The notes beneath the pieces were generated by a model that ran no database searches, was not told the DNA's origin, and worked only from the letters and a program-made list of their open reading frames with translations. A stretch of DNA of 64,000 bases, from positions 4,152,226 through 4,216,225 of the forward strand of contig CM030937.1 of NCBI GenBank assembly GCA_018136815.1, read 5' to 3'. Source of the DNA: Isochrysis galbana. Taxonomy: Eukaryota > Haptophyta > Isochrysidales > Isochrysidaceae. This document shows positions 30,670 through 41,716 of the stretch, one piece after another; the first letter of the stretch is position 1; every line of letters starts with the position of its first letter. The position numbers were made by a program, and so were the translations under genes.

Positions 30670-31681
30670 ATGGAGCTCGGCGATGCCAATCTGCTCGCCT
30701 CGGCGGGGGCTGTGCTCTCGATAAGTGAGTCGGCCGCGATGCAGAGCTCCTTTCTCCTCCTGAAGAAGCAGTACCGCTTCGCCTCCGTCAAGCTCTTTGG
30801 CAAGATCAAGGGCAAGTTGACTGACTACCTGATCGCAATCGGAGATGAGGGCAGTGGACAGAGGAAGTACTTCTACAGGTGAGCGGTCTGCTGAAGTGGC
30901 GAGTAGCCGTGCATGTGCCCATCGCCTTCAGCAGTTCGAGATGCGGAGTACGACATCGCGCTGCACTCTAGGCTTCTCCCACACCAGTCTGAACCTTTGG
31001 GGAGAGAGCAGTACAGAATCGCCTGCACCAGCTGCAAGTTGCCTCCAATTCTCCCACCCGCACCCTTTCTCTTGCGCCGATCGCAGTTTGGACGCGGTGA
31101 TATGGGCACAACTTCCTGAGGTGACGGCGGAGGTGAAGGCGCTGTGCGAGAAACTCCCTGCTGGATTGCCGCTTACTGGCGATATTGCACATACCATCAC
31201 TCTAGAGGCGCCAGAGCCTGAGGAGGGTGAGGAACCGGCTGAGCCGCCGACAATCACTGAAGACGCCCGCCTTGCTGTCGCCGTCAACACAATTGAGATG
31301 GAATGCGCACTCGCGCCGGTTGGGGCACTTATGTCAAACCCGCTTGATGGCCATGTGAAGGCGAACCCCAACTACAAAGGTCTTGAGTTGGCTGCCGCAC
31401 AATCGCTCTCATCGTATGTATTTCTCAACTGTCAGACGCCGAGCTCAGCGCTCTCTGGTAGTCAGCCTATGGATCGACTGGAGTCTCTAGCCTCTGCCGA
31501 TTCTGCCGTACCGGCCGGGTCGCTCTGCACACGCATCGACGAGTCGACAGGCACAATCCAAGTGCGGTCACTGTTGTGGCCTGGTCACGTCACTTATGTG
31601 AAACTAGGCACGCCTGCTCATGGATATTGCTATTTTGGTAATGGCGTGAAGAACACGGATATTGCCTTTATGCTGCCGTAG
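30670..31681 (+). CDS. RSPH9: Radial spoke head protein 9
   Basis: Part of the radial-spoke head in 9+2 axonemes, where it helps transmit central-pair signals to dynein. Two exons, 30670-30878 and 31087-31681 (GTGAGC donor, GATCGCAG acceptor), 267 aa against ~276 in animals. Matching segments: LLLKKQYRFASVKLFGKIKG, YLIAIG, LDAVIWAQLPEV, EDARLAVAVNTIE, GALMSNPLDGHVKANPNYKG, LSSYVFL, and the end VRSLLWPGHVTYVKLGTPAH then NTDIAFMLP (animal RSLLWPG..F.. MDLPFML). Acidic insert EAPEPEEGEEPAEP near residue 120. Starts directly after the C/T leader. Shows that the organism has or had motile flagella. Confidence 0.94.
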
Positions 31682-32039
31682 AATGCCAAGGGAGTGCATT
31701 CCGTTACATTCCGCGCATCAGTCTAGCCTCTGTCTCGTTCACTCGCATTCGGTCATATTTCATCTCCATAAATTCTCATAAACATATACTATACGTTTGA
31801 CTGTGGGCGCGAGCGACTAGGATAATTTAATTTTAAAACATTTCTGTGGGTCGCGGTGCGACAAAGGTATGGGGCTAACACTCACACTCAGGACAGAACT
31901 CCTGTCGCGGCAAGCGCACGCACGCACTCTTCCCCCCTTGTACCACCCAGCTCTTCACTATTCACTAGCTCACTACGGTAGAAGGGGCGCAACGAAGACT
32001 ACCGGTAGCTTTAAAGACGACGACTTCACATTGTTATAA
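31682..32039. other. RSPH9 3' flank, no gene seen
   Basis: AT-richer sequence (31740-31850), then unique DNA. Confidence 0.4.
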
Positions 32040-32660
32040 CTAGGTCAAATTAGCACTAGGGACAGGCCGGGATTTCGGAATTTTTTTTCGAAATTTGGGC
32101 TCATATTGCAGCGCCCGCAGGTGGTTGCCTCGCGCCAACTCGGCGCACGTCCACACATCCCATGGCGCGCCGTGCGCGTGCGCCCACTCTAGCACATCGA
32201 TGTCCCCATGACAGGCGACCACGTGGCAAAGCAACCGCCAGTTGAGCCGCCTCCACTTCTGCACGCGTGGCGGGCGTGAGGAAATCACCGCCTCGCGTGC
32301 TTGCCGGCACACCTGGCTTACCGCCGCCTGGTCAGGACCGCTCAGCCAGTCGACGACCAGGGCGAGCGCCTGGTCCCAGAGCTCCGGCCTCGGCATGACT
32401 CGCAAACACTTGGCCCGGCAGTGCAATCCCCTCGGCATGACTCGCACACACTTGGCCCGGCAGTGCAATCCCCTCGGCGTGACTCGCACACACTTGGCCC
32501 GGCAGTGGAATTTAAGCTGTCGTGCCGCCCTGCGGCGCCGCAACTCCTCGCGAGGCGGTTCGGCCCCACGCCTCGTCCGAAAACACTCCGCGCTCTGCAG
32601 GAGTAGACGCGTCGGGATGTCCGAAGAGCACACCGAGCCCCACGACGACACGCCCGGCAA
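32040..32660 (-). pseudogene. F-box/ankyrin-like repeat gene, truncated
   Basis: The minus strand reads an F-box-like module (WDQALALVVDWLSGPDQA, then VSQVCRQAREAV), followed by the start of an ankyrin-like array (HGDIDVLEWAHAHGAPWDVW, then CAELARGNHLRALQY) which stops abruptly near 32105. Full members of this algal family carry many such repeats, so this copy is cut short. In front of the F-box lies a 42-bp in-frame tandem triplication (32389-32514) giving three HCRAKCxRVxPRGL units. Relative of 13746-14204. Confidence 0.6.
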
Positions 32661-33023
32661 CGAGAGCGCGGCACTGCCGTCTCCACCGCGTCTTCTCTGA
32701 CAACGACATCAGCGAAGAGTCCGAGGTGCCCGGCCGTGTGTTTACGTGAGACCCTCTGTCGCATGTCTGCGCGTTGCCGAATTGCCCTGATGCCGACGCT
32801 TGGCCGTCCGTCCAGGTGTGGTTAGTTTTCGCCCCGTTTGGTTTAGTTAGTTTGTGTGGTTCCGTGCCCCTTAATCTTTTTTTGAGTCCTTGCGTTGTAG
32901 TCTCCCGTGTCTACCTCGGACCTAAGAAGCTCTCATTCTCACTCTCTCTCTCTTCCACTAGCTAGCCTCGCCACACGTCGCAACCCTCCGACCGTAAGTC
33001 TACCTCATCGCTCATAGCGCTCG
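32661..33023. other. T-rich region upstream of a small ORF
   Basis: 32815-32960 is TTTAGTT/TCTC-rich on the plus strand and might be an LTR or promoter leader. No protein similarity is seen. Confidence 0.3.
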
Positions 33024-33158
33024 ATGGCAGACACTGTCAGACCCGATTCATACTATGACCTTTCAGATATCTTCCCGCCAGCAACAATCAACGAACCTTC
33101 CGCACGACCGCGTCAGCTGCCGGCTCGATCGAACGGCCCTCTGCCTACGAGCCTATAG
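33024..33158 (+). CDS. Small ORF, 44 aa, unidentified
   Basis: ATG 33024 to TAG 33158 encodes MADTVRPDSYYDLSDIFPPA followed by an Arg/Pro/Ser tail. It follows a T-rich leader. Composition is protein-like but too short to place; it could be a first exon or the start of a lost element. Confidence 0.25.
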   Translation: MADTVRPDSYYDLSDIFPPATINEPSARPRQLPARSNGPLPTSL

Positions 33159-34006
33159 TCATCGCGTGTTCGACAATTACCCTTAGTAGTATAGATTCTT
33201 CTGAGAAGTCTACACCGCCAGCAATGTATTCTATAGAAGTCCGTGATGATGTATCTCCACGCTAGTAGATATAGTGTATAGAATGCCTTCGGGGCGTCTC
33301 GTTTCGGGAATATGAGAATAGGTTGTCGATAATGGTGCCTTCTCTACTCCTATCCGTCTTAGTTTTAGGTGAGAAGCGGGCGACTTTGTTCAGTGCTTCC
33401 AAGATGTAAGATGTTGAAACTCAACCTGTTAATGTACTGGCCTTGAAAAACTACTAATGGCTAATGGGTTTCCAAAAAACTTGCCTGTTAATGGTTAGCC
33501 CTAGCCTTGCGGGAGATTGTGATGAGTGTAAAAAAAGCATCTGACATCTGAAAATTCCGGGCTAACACCTACTATATGGTCCAGGCTTCAATACCTCACT
33601 ACCGACATCGCCCTTATCTCCCTTCGCTCCACCTCCTCCCTTTCCCCTCGGATGGCTGAGGCGCTGCTTTCCCACAGCCTCAGCCGCTTCCCCGTGTGCT
33701 CTCGTCCCCGGTGAACCTCCTGTCCCCATGCCTTCCCCGATTCCTACAGACCATGTTGCATCTCTCGACTCATACTCACAGCCCCAACCACCGCCTGGCA
33801 TGGCCTACTCCTGCTACACACACTCACTAGGGCCCATAGGTGCATATGGGAGTGGGTAGCGTAGCACAAGCGACGAGCGGAACCGACATTTGCGGCCATC
33901 CGGCTCACCCCTCTCTGTCGCGCCCACATCTCAATTGATGACTGACAAAATCAGGAGCCATAAGCAGCCACTCTGCATGGGCAAAGATGCAAGCGTGGGA
34001 ATCCCG
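33159..34006. repeat. Intergenic with head-repeat copy
   Basis: 33525-33640 is an ATCTGAAGATTC-head copy (CATCTGAAAATTCCGGGCTA, then CTACCGACATCGCCCTTATC). 33640-34006 is unique DNA at the 3' end of the PX gene. Confidence 0.5.
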
Positions 34007-36218
34007 CTATCGAGTGTGCGACTCGCTAAACCCTGTATTAATCAAGACATCTGTACCTGGAGTAAGAAGACTCGCCGTGCGACCAAGCAAGGCGCCAAGT
34101 TCCAAGAAACCCTGTAGTGCAAGCGTTTGACACAAGTCTCGATCCGCAACCACCGCTTTGAGGTAGACGTCAAGAGCTGCTCTCCTGTCCTCGGCGAATC
34201 GCTCTGTTTGTGTAGCGTATCGTCTCTTGGGCGGCAAGGGCGGCAGACGGCCTTGCGGCAACGGCAATGCGCGAAGCCGTTCATGCATGCGGACAAACTG
34301 GGAGAATCGACGGACAAGAAGATATGAGAGTCCAGCGGTCGTAACGCGCACTTGAAATACCCACCACCAAGTGCCCCCTTCCTCCTTCTTAACACATGCA
34401 GCAACGTGCACTTGAAGGGAGCTCAGAGTCTCGGTAGCTGTAGGGAGATGTGGTGTGAGCGTGAGCGCGCTCAGGTTCACTTGTGGTGGGCGTGTAGGCG
34501 TTGATACGCTTGGCTCGGCGGCCTGCTTGGCAGCACGGAGCTCCTCCGCACTCGCCGAGACCCGCGCAAGCTCCGCGCTCCGCTTGGAGAGGTCAATACG
34601 CAATGCCTCCGCTTCTGCGACCGCAGATGCCAGCTCCAAACGTAAAGCCTCCGCCTCCTGTCGTGCAACAGCCATTCCTCGATGTGCTGTATCCCGCCCG
34701 TCGAGCGCGTCCGGCGGAGTGCTCTCTCCGCCGCGATCAGAAGCTCCAGCTGACGCATGGGCACCTGTGGTTGAGAGCTGAGCCCGAAGCTCGTCGCGTT
34801 GAACCTCGAGAGCGGCGAGTCGCGCAGCATAGGCTTCCTTCGCCGCACGCGCCGCCTCCTCTTGCGCGCTCTTTAGCTCATTGCGCGCCGCCTCAGCTGC
34901 GGCCGTCTCAGCTGCTTGTGCGCGGAGCTCCTGCTGCGCGATGCTCACCTTGGCTTGCAAATCCTCAATTTGTAACTGATGCCGGAACTCGAGCTCCTCG
35001 AGGTGCCGCTGCGCACCTTTCGCATCCTGCTCCGCCAGCTGCTTGGCGGTGGTGGCTGTCTCGGCTATCAATTCGGCTGCATGTCTCGCTGTCTTCTCGT
35101 CCTGAGCGATGGCCTCCGCCTCAGCGCACCCGGCCTCAGCCGCAGATGCGCGCTTCTCAACCTCAGCATGGGCGATCTCCGATGCTTCTAATTCGCTCAC
35201 CATCTCTCGAAGTTGCAATTCCGCTACTGCGAGAGCATCTCGCATAGACATCACTTCCTCCTCAGCCAGTCTCAGCCGCTCCATCGCCGCGGCGGCCTCA
35301 GCTCGTTGAGCATCAGCCTCGGACTTCGCGCTTGCGGTCAGCTGAGTCTGAATGGCAAGCTGTTGAGAGACCACCTCCTTTGTTGCCGCCGCCTCTGCCG
35401 TCTCTGCTTGCGCCAACGCCAAAGCTTTCTCCAATGAGAGCACCTGCTGACGCGCGAGGTCAAGAGCCGCGTCGGCAGCGGCCTTGGCCGACTCCCGCTC
35501 GCGAGCCGCCTCACGGAGCTGCGACTGCAGCTCTTGGAGTGAGCTTTGAGCTCGGCCGTATTCTCCTGATAGAGCCGCGACGCGCATGCGCTGCTGCTCA
35601 AGAGCCTTATCCTTCTCCAATATTGAGAGGTTGAGGAAGTGCTCCTTTTCCTGCAGCTTGTTGAAGAGCTGCTCAGCCGAGCTGAGCTCGAGGAAAGAGC
35701 GAACCTGCACAATGAGTGGGGCGAGGACTTTGCATAACAGCCCGGCAGTGCATGAGCCCCAGGGCAAGGGATCGTACTCAAAGGGGGCGGACAGCCTATT
35801 CGGCAGGCTGGACATGTGCAAGCCTTCGCACATCATCGTTCTGGGAGAGCACCGGGTCGAGTGTAATGGCACGAAGGTACGCGGTGAGCCCTGCTCGCCG
35901 CTTTTCCAGGAAATCCTTGTCGCGCATGAAGCCGCCTTTCCCCGGAAGCTCCGGAACACCGCTGAATCCAGCCTTCAGCTGCGTGTTGAGGGCGTCAAAG
36001 TGGCGGTAACGGCGGCGGATACGATACGCATTGAAGCCATCATGGCTGGTTGAGACTTGCACTGTCCAGTACAGCCCCGCTCCGCCGGCGGAGCCAGGGG
36101 AGCCGAGGGGGGCGCCTTCCTCCTCTTCGTGACCGATGACCTCCGCAGTTATAGTAGGCGCACCGTGGCCGTTGCTGAGCGTCATGCCGTTTGCAGCGGC
36201 ACGGAAGAGCGTGGACAT
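34007..36218 (-). CDS. Coiled-coil protein with two PX domains
   Basis: Two minus-strand exons, 36218-35832 and 35704-34007, join at QNDD|VRSFLEL to give 694 aa. PX domain 1 (residues ~50-135): YWTVQVSTSHDGFNAYRIRR then YRHFDALNTQLKAG, RRAGLTAYLRAI and FLEL. Residues ~150-430 form a long Ala/Glu/Arg coiled coil. PX domain 2 (~520-640): WWWVFQVRVTTAGLSYLLVR then RFSQFVRMHERLRAL, LPPLPPKR and RRAALDVYLKAVV. PX domains bind phosphoinositides such as PI3P on endosomes; the coiled coil suggests dimerisation or BAR-like membrane association. Two PX domains at opposite ends are unusual compared with sorting nexins. Divergent from the AAAP transporter with a simple-repeat promoter region between. Confidence 0.88.
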
Positions 36219-36971
36219 CAGGAGCCTGCCGCCCGCCTGCTCCCGCGCCCTGCGCCACTTGCCCGCTCTCTGGGAGAGAGAGGAGAGAGAGGGAAAAGGG
36301 GTAGAGGAGAGGGGAGGGTGGAGAGGGAAGAGGGAAGAGGGGAGGAGGGAGGGGAGAGAGGGGAGAGATTAGGGAGGAGAGCTCGCCGCCGCGCGGCTCC
36401 GCGAGGAGTCGTCAAGTCGCCTGTCGTCATCAGGGTCTTCAAGCAAATCATTCTGTATTTGCGATCTCTAAGAGTAAAGTACCCTACCTCACTCTAAGTT
36501 CTAGAGTCCATCTGATACTTAAAATACTTTATGTACTCCTACGCGTATGTACAATGAGCGAAGAAGGGGTTTCGTCGTTGTCACCTCCCACAGCTATTTC
36601 GAGCGCTGACCCACAGCATCAGGCGGCTCCTCTCTCCCGCTGTCTGGTACTCCCTCTCTCTCTCCTCTTCCTCTCCCACCCCTCAGTTCTCTTCTCTGTC
36701 TGTCGAGGAGCGAGATGGAGAGAGTACCGAGATAGAGAGAGACAAGAGAGAGAGTACCACTCCGCCTCTCTTCTAACTCCTCTATCCTCACTCCTCTCTC
36801 CTTTCATCTCTCCCTCTCTCCCCTCTCTCCTCTCTCTCCTCTCTCTCCTCCTCTCTCCTCTCTCCTCCCTCCCCTCTCTCTCCTCTCTCCTCTCTCTCCT
36901 CTCTCTCTCCTCTCTCCTCGCTCCTCTCCTGTCTCTCCTCTCTCCCCTCTCCTCTCCTCTCTCTCTGGCGG
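36219..36971. promoter_or_regulatory. Shared divergent upstream region, GA/CT simple repeats
   Basis: 36268-36370 is GAGAGG-rich (C/T-rich as read toward the PX gene) and 36649-36967 is nearly pure CTCTCC, ending four bases before the transporter ATG. Thus both divergent genes have a pyrimidine-rich leader on their sense strand. A promoter role is inferred. Confidence 0.5.
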
Positions 36972-38676
36972 ATGGCATCGGATGCCCAGCCTCTCCCACA
37001 GCCAGCCGACACCAGCGCACGCGGAGACGAGCAGCCCGAGGGCTCTGCAGCAGGTGCATCGACTCTCGGCGCCGCCTTCAACATGCTCTGCGTCGTCATC
37101 GGCACGGGCATGCTCCAGCTGCCGTATGGCCTCCGGCAGTCAGGCTGGCTTGGCTTGCCTCTCCTCTTGCTCATGAGCGCCATGGCGTGCTACACGGCAG
37201 TGGTTCTAGGCAGCTCGCTCGGCCTCGCGCGCCAATGCCTCGTATTACGGATCCAGGACTATCCGCCCATCGAACGGACCACCGTCTCCTCGCCCGCCTC
37301 ATCGGAGGCGTCGACAATCACCGTCGGAGGCGCACTTGCCGCCGGCACGCCACTCTTGGTGCAGAGCCCGGTGCGCAATCGCAATCGCTCGGAGGCGGCA
37401 CCAGTCACAGCAGCCCAACACTCGGTGGATGCAGCAGCAGCACAGATTCGCTCTTACGGCGACATCGGCCATGAAGCGTTCGGCTGGTTTGGCCGCTGGT
37501 TTGTTGTTGTGCAGATGCACTTGACTCTTGTACTCGTTGGCACGATTTATCACCTCCTCACATCCATCAACCTCGTCGATCTCTTGTCCACAAACGAAAG
37601 TAATTGGTTGGGTGAGACGCGGTCGGTGCTCCTGGTCGGTGGACTTCTCTGGTTTCATGTGTTTCTCAAGACGCTCTCCGAGGTTGCGGTCATCTCCTAC
37701 TTCAACATGATGATCAGTGTGGCCTTGCTCGTCGTTGTGATCTCGCAGGCAGTCACGCATCCGCCTACCGCTCCAGTCAGCCACACTTTCTTGACTGCCG
37801 AAATCAGATCTTTTGGTTCAGCCTTTGCCTCCTTCGGCTTTGCGTGCGTGCCTGGCCCTGCACGCAAGCTCCAGCTAAGACTCCGTACGCAATCAGCATG
37901 TGACATTGTGAGATTCCAGCCATTCCACCCCACTTGTCGCGCAGATATGGCGTGCATCCGATGATCCCTTCCATCATTGAGTCCATGCGCTCGCCCTCTC
38001 AATTCACCTACATGGCATGCGCCTCCTTCGCTGGAGTACTTTGCTTCTACGTTCCGATAGTCGTCGTGGGCTATTCCATCTATGGCGATGACGTCGCCTC
38101 TCCAATCTATGAGACAGGACCACTCAAAGGAGCCGCCGCTGTCAAGATCATCATTGGCTGTCTGAGTGCACACTTGCTCATGGCGTATCCCATCGTCTTT
38201 AATCCACCCGAACGAGCGTTGGAGACGAGTCTTGGAATCGACCAATACAGGTGCGATTTCGTCGCCAGGAAGGTCTGAATCGCATAGATGGAGGCGTTGC
38301 GGATCGAGACTCCATCTCCAGCGGTCAAAACTGCTCCGAGTAGTTTTCCATGAGTCTCAACGTCTTCCTTTGTCGCAGGCGACCTTTGTTTTGGCGGATC
38401 GTGTTGCGCTCGGCCTTTGTCTTGTTCTCAACGGGCGTCGCTCTACTCGTGCGCTCCCCGAAGCGCTTCGGACCCTTCTTAGATCTCGTCTCTGCGTGCA
38501 CTTCCACATTCACGGTCTTCATTCTTCCTTCGGTGTTCTACATGAAGCTGCAGGGCATACAACGCTTGCACCGCGCAGAACTGGCATGGAATGTGCTCAT
38601 CATCTTTGTTTCATTATTTGGCGCTGTCTTTGGCTCCATCGATGCTATAGAAGCGCTGATAAAGAGCTATAGATGA
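36972..38676 (+). CDS. Amino acid/auxin permease (AAAP, SLC38/AVT-type) transporter
   Basis: Membrane amino-acid transporter of the AAAP superfamily. Three exons: 36972-37843, 37945-38250 and 38379-38676 (donors GTGCGT and GTGCGA), 491 aa. About 11 hydrophobic helices: the first carries TLGAAFNMLCVVIGTGMLQL-PYGL, the family's GxGxLxLPY start; then GLPLLLLMSAMACYTAVVLG, a ~70-residue polar Ser/Ala loop, WFVVVQMHLTLVLVGTIYHL, VISYFNMMISVALLVVVISQ, FASFGFAYGVHPMIPSI (helix 6, family F-x-GFxxHPxxPxI), VLCFYVPIVVVGYSIYG, LLMAYPIVFNPPE, SAFVLFSTGVALLV, STFTVFILPSVFYM and LIIFVSLFGAVFGSID. Substrate and membrane (plasma, vacuole or plastid) cannot be told from sequence. Confidence 0.94.
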
Positions 38677-39081
38677 GATTTTAAAACTGGAAAACAAACT
38701 CTCGAGCGGTTAGAGAACATGTTGTGTATGGTTGCAAGTAGCCATGCCGCGCAATGTGCTACGCACGGGAAGTATGACTAGGTGGCGCAAGATGGGGTGG
38801 CTGTGCACGGTGGGAGAGGTGGAGCGATTGGGATGTAGGATGCGGAATGCGGAATGTATCGTTCGCACCGGACGGACATGCGACGTGCGCCTGTGTAACA
38901 CGCCCCGGCCCCGCCGCCGCCGCCGGCCCTTCCTCTCGCCAACACCACAGAGGCAAACGCACACGGCCCTTCGGCAAGAAGAAGCCCCAGCACTTCAGCG
39001 ATGACGAACCGACCCTCCCCGTCTCCACCCCACCCTCCTACAATGAACGCAATGGCGCCCCTTGTCCTTGTCGAGCGTCGG
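38677..39081. other. Transporter 3' flank, repeat start
   Basis: No gene seen. The frame leading into the ORF fragment at 39080 is Pro/Arg-rich. Confidence 0.3.
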
Positions 39082-39425
39082 CAGACACGACGCCCGATAG
39101 CCTCACAACTCTCTATGTAATAGCATGGAGATACATAATAAGAGACTTCTACAGAATAGAATTCGAATCACACACGTACCACTACATACCGGTCTTAGAA
39201 TCCACGCTCACAAGGTTCACTACCCTAGTGAGGAACATTGCCCCGTCAAACGGCCACCACCGAATGCGCACACGCACGGCGGCCCAGGGCAGAAAACCTA
39301 AGCTAAAGAGACCGCTGGAGCTTAGCGCCCCCATCTTTATAGAAAACGACAAAGGAAACCTAACACTTAATGACAACCTCGGCCTCGTGGCAGAGGCAAT
39401 CGGCATAGCCGGAAAGCTCGCCTGA
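39082..39425 (+). pseudogene. Fragment of an unknown repeat-encoded ORF (copy 2)
   Basis: TTLYVIAWRYIIRDFYRIEF, then NIAPSNGHHRMRTRTAAQ and ENDKGNLTLNDNLGLVAEAI, stop at 39425. Paralogue of 25600-25954. Followed by a GC-rich stretch and the border-like word CCCCTAAGTAGAGCACGAGG (39612). Not recognised; probably the C-terminus of a transposon-encoded protein. Confidence 0.45.
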
Positions 39426-40380
39426 AACAGAGGCGCGTCTCCCTCCTCGAAGACACCCCAGAAGATACGGGCGCCGAAGAGCAAAGACGCCGCAGCAACA
39501 ACAAACCACTTACACCGACACAGCGAGAAACGGGCCACCTAGAGGCACAGGAGGAAGGCGTGGACAGACCACTAGAGGCCGGTGCACCCCCGCCCTACCC
39601 AACCCCCCCCACAACCTGGGCCCCTAAGTAGAGCACGAGGGGAGACGCCGCAAGGCGAGAAGCGAGGGAGAGGAAGGGAAGTGGGCGTGGCTACGATAGA
39701 CAGCTACACAGCCGCGCGCGAGGTGTGAACTATAAAAGGTTTTTTTTTCCTTGTCGAGCGTTGAGCATGCTTCGGAGGGCCTACGTACGAGAGGCTGCGA
39801 CCTTAGGTCTGGTTGTTTTTTGGACAAATACCCAAACAAAGAGGGTATAATTTCTACTTGCAGCCCCCCCCCCCCCCCTTCATCCTCCCTGCCCTCCTCC
39901 CTGCCCTCCTCCCTGCCCTCCTCCCTCGCCCTCCTCCCTGGAGGATGTACAGCGCGACGATGGCCATCCCAACCCCAAACCCGATCCCTTTTGCGCCCAT
40001 CTAACGCGGCCATTTCTACGAGTGTGAACAAGGCAACTATGAGCAAGAGGCCAATGAACAATGAGTGGGCCTACCATTTTTATCGGGCGGGCGATGTCGT
40101 AGTAGTTATTTGAGATACTGTGACGAATGTAAGAATGTAAACCCACATGGCGTGCCCAACCTGCTGTATGCGCAACAAATAAAAGATACAAGGTGACAAA
40201 CCCAAACCCGGATTAAGTGCAAGCCGGCTTGATGCTGCGATACAATAACCGTCCGTGTTAAGTGAGTGTGAGTGTCAACTATGTCGAGTCGAGCGTGGCC
40301 GCAAGGCTCTGAGCCACTCCGTCGCGAGCGGCACCGGCGGCTAGCGCGGCGCTTTGGCCCTCCTCCCCGCCGGGAGTCGG
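39426..40380. repeat. Repeat-derived DNA, no supported gene
   Basis: 39880-39945 is a five-copy CCCTGCCCTCCTC tandem. The T-run at 39745 and the ACTATAAAAGG just before it could be a TATA box of the flanking element. 39950-40200 is unique. Confidence 0.35.
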
Positions 40381-40384
40381 GTGA

Positions 40385-41075
40385 ATGAAATTCTGGACTG
40401 GGTCGGGCAACCCCATTTGGGTGTTTGGACTGGGGACGAACGGCGAACGAAGGGCGGTGGGGCGGCGAGGCGCTCCTACGCTCCTAGCGGCCCTTGTCGA
40501 AGAGCTACTCAATCACAGGGGCGACGGATCATTGCGCAAATATCTCGTCAAGTGGCGCGGCTACCCTCGTTCCGAAGCTACTTGGGAGCCTAGGATCGAA
40601 CTGCTTCGTCGTTGTTCCGATTTGGTCGAGTCTTATGACCTCGCCGTCGACCGCTCTCGTTCGTCTCCGTCCTCGGAGTCTTCAGCAGAAACCCAGCCCG
40701 TTCCTTTGCTATCTTCTCAAAGCAGTTCAAGCCACGCGGAAAATCTTCCGGACCTTCCTTCAAGTCGAACGCGTTCTCGTTCTCATGCGTAGCGCTAAAT
40801 CGTATAGAAACGGAAGAAGACGTAGCGTCTCGTCAGCGCCCTAACCCAGCGCAACTGTCCGAGCAGAACTCCTGTAAAAGGGAGAAAGTGGCAGGATGTG
40901 ACGTACAAAGTCGGAAGCCGCCGCGCTAAGCTGCCGATTTTGTGCTCAACAAATGGATCCATGGGTTACGTTCTCCCTCAGTTTCTTCAGTCTCCGCATA
41001 CGTCTTGACGTAGTCTTCTGTCTTCGGCTCGACATCGGGAGACGTCTCGATTTGAGTCGGGGGGTGTTATATCCA
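40385..41075 (+). mobile_element. Ty3/gypsy chromovirus tail: chromodomain, polypurine tract, LTR start
   Basis: A chromodomain (RKYLVKWRGYPRSEATWEPR) followed by a Ser-rich tail is the C-terminal end of a chromovirus integrase. About 250 bp further a polypurine tract (GAGTCGGGGGG, ending 41064) is followed by TGTTATATCC, a typical LTR start. Upstream pol parts are absent. Truncated and broken; age not determined. Confidence 0.72.
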
Positions 41076-41340
41076 GGCTCTTTGGGCAAGAATGTTTCGG
41101 CCTGAGTACGAGCCTTCCTCGTTATCCACCGTCTTCTAGGTTCGTCGTGGTCGCTCCAGGCGAGTTGATTTTGATTCCCCCTGGGCTCAAGTTCGGGTTC
41201 GCCGATTTTCGTCTCGAAAATCGAAGGAGTTGAGTTTTATTTTTACCTGGAATTAACTTGTTGAGGGTGGAACCAACTTGTTCACGACTTGTTCAGGCGG
41301 GAACCAACTTGTTCAGGCGGGAACCAACTTGTTCGGTGAG
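41076..41340 (+). mobile_element. Probable LTR sequence leading into the minisatellite
   Basis: Continuation of the LTR that starts at 41065. Its right part (41240-41345) already carries degenerate AACTTGTTCAGGCGGGAACC units, a precursor of the 16-bp array. Confidence 0.4.
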
Positions 41341-41716
41341 TGGAATTAACTTGTTGAGAGGTCAACATGTTGAGAGGTCAACTTGTTGAGGGGTCAACTT
41401 GTTGAGAGGTCAACTTGTTGAGGGGTCAACTTGTTGAGAGGTCAACTTGTTGAGGGGTCAACTTGTTGAGAGGTCAACATGTTGAGAGGTCAACTTGTTG
41501 AGGGGTCAACATGTTGAGAGGTCAACTTGTTGAGAGGTCAACTTGTTGAGAGGTCAACTTGTTGAGAGGTCAACTTGTTGAGAGGTCAACATGTTGAGAG
41601 GTCAACTTGTTGAGAGGTCAACATGTTGAGAGGTCAACTTGTTGAGAGGTCAACATGTTGAGAGGTCAACATGTTGAGAGGTCAACATGTTGAGAGGTCA
41701 ACTTGTTGAGATGTGA
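41341..41716 (+). repeat. 16-bp minisatellite, about 23 units
   Basis: Head-to-tail AACTTGTTGAGAGGTC units with two alternating variants (GAGGGGTC; AACATGTT). There are no unique spacers. Flanked on the left by a related longer unit. Confidence 0.95.

Noticed and set aside
36554-36971. Leu/Ser-rich open frame upstream of the transporter
   Set aside because: Pure CTCTCC simple repeat; the transporter starts at 36972 in a different frame.
41341-41716. CRISPR-like regular array
   Set aside because: Units of 16 bp abut with no unique spacers, and the genome is eukaryotic; it is a minisatellite.
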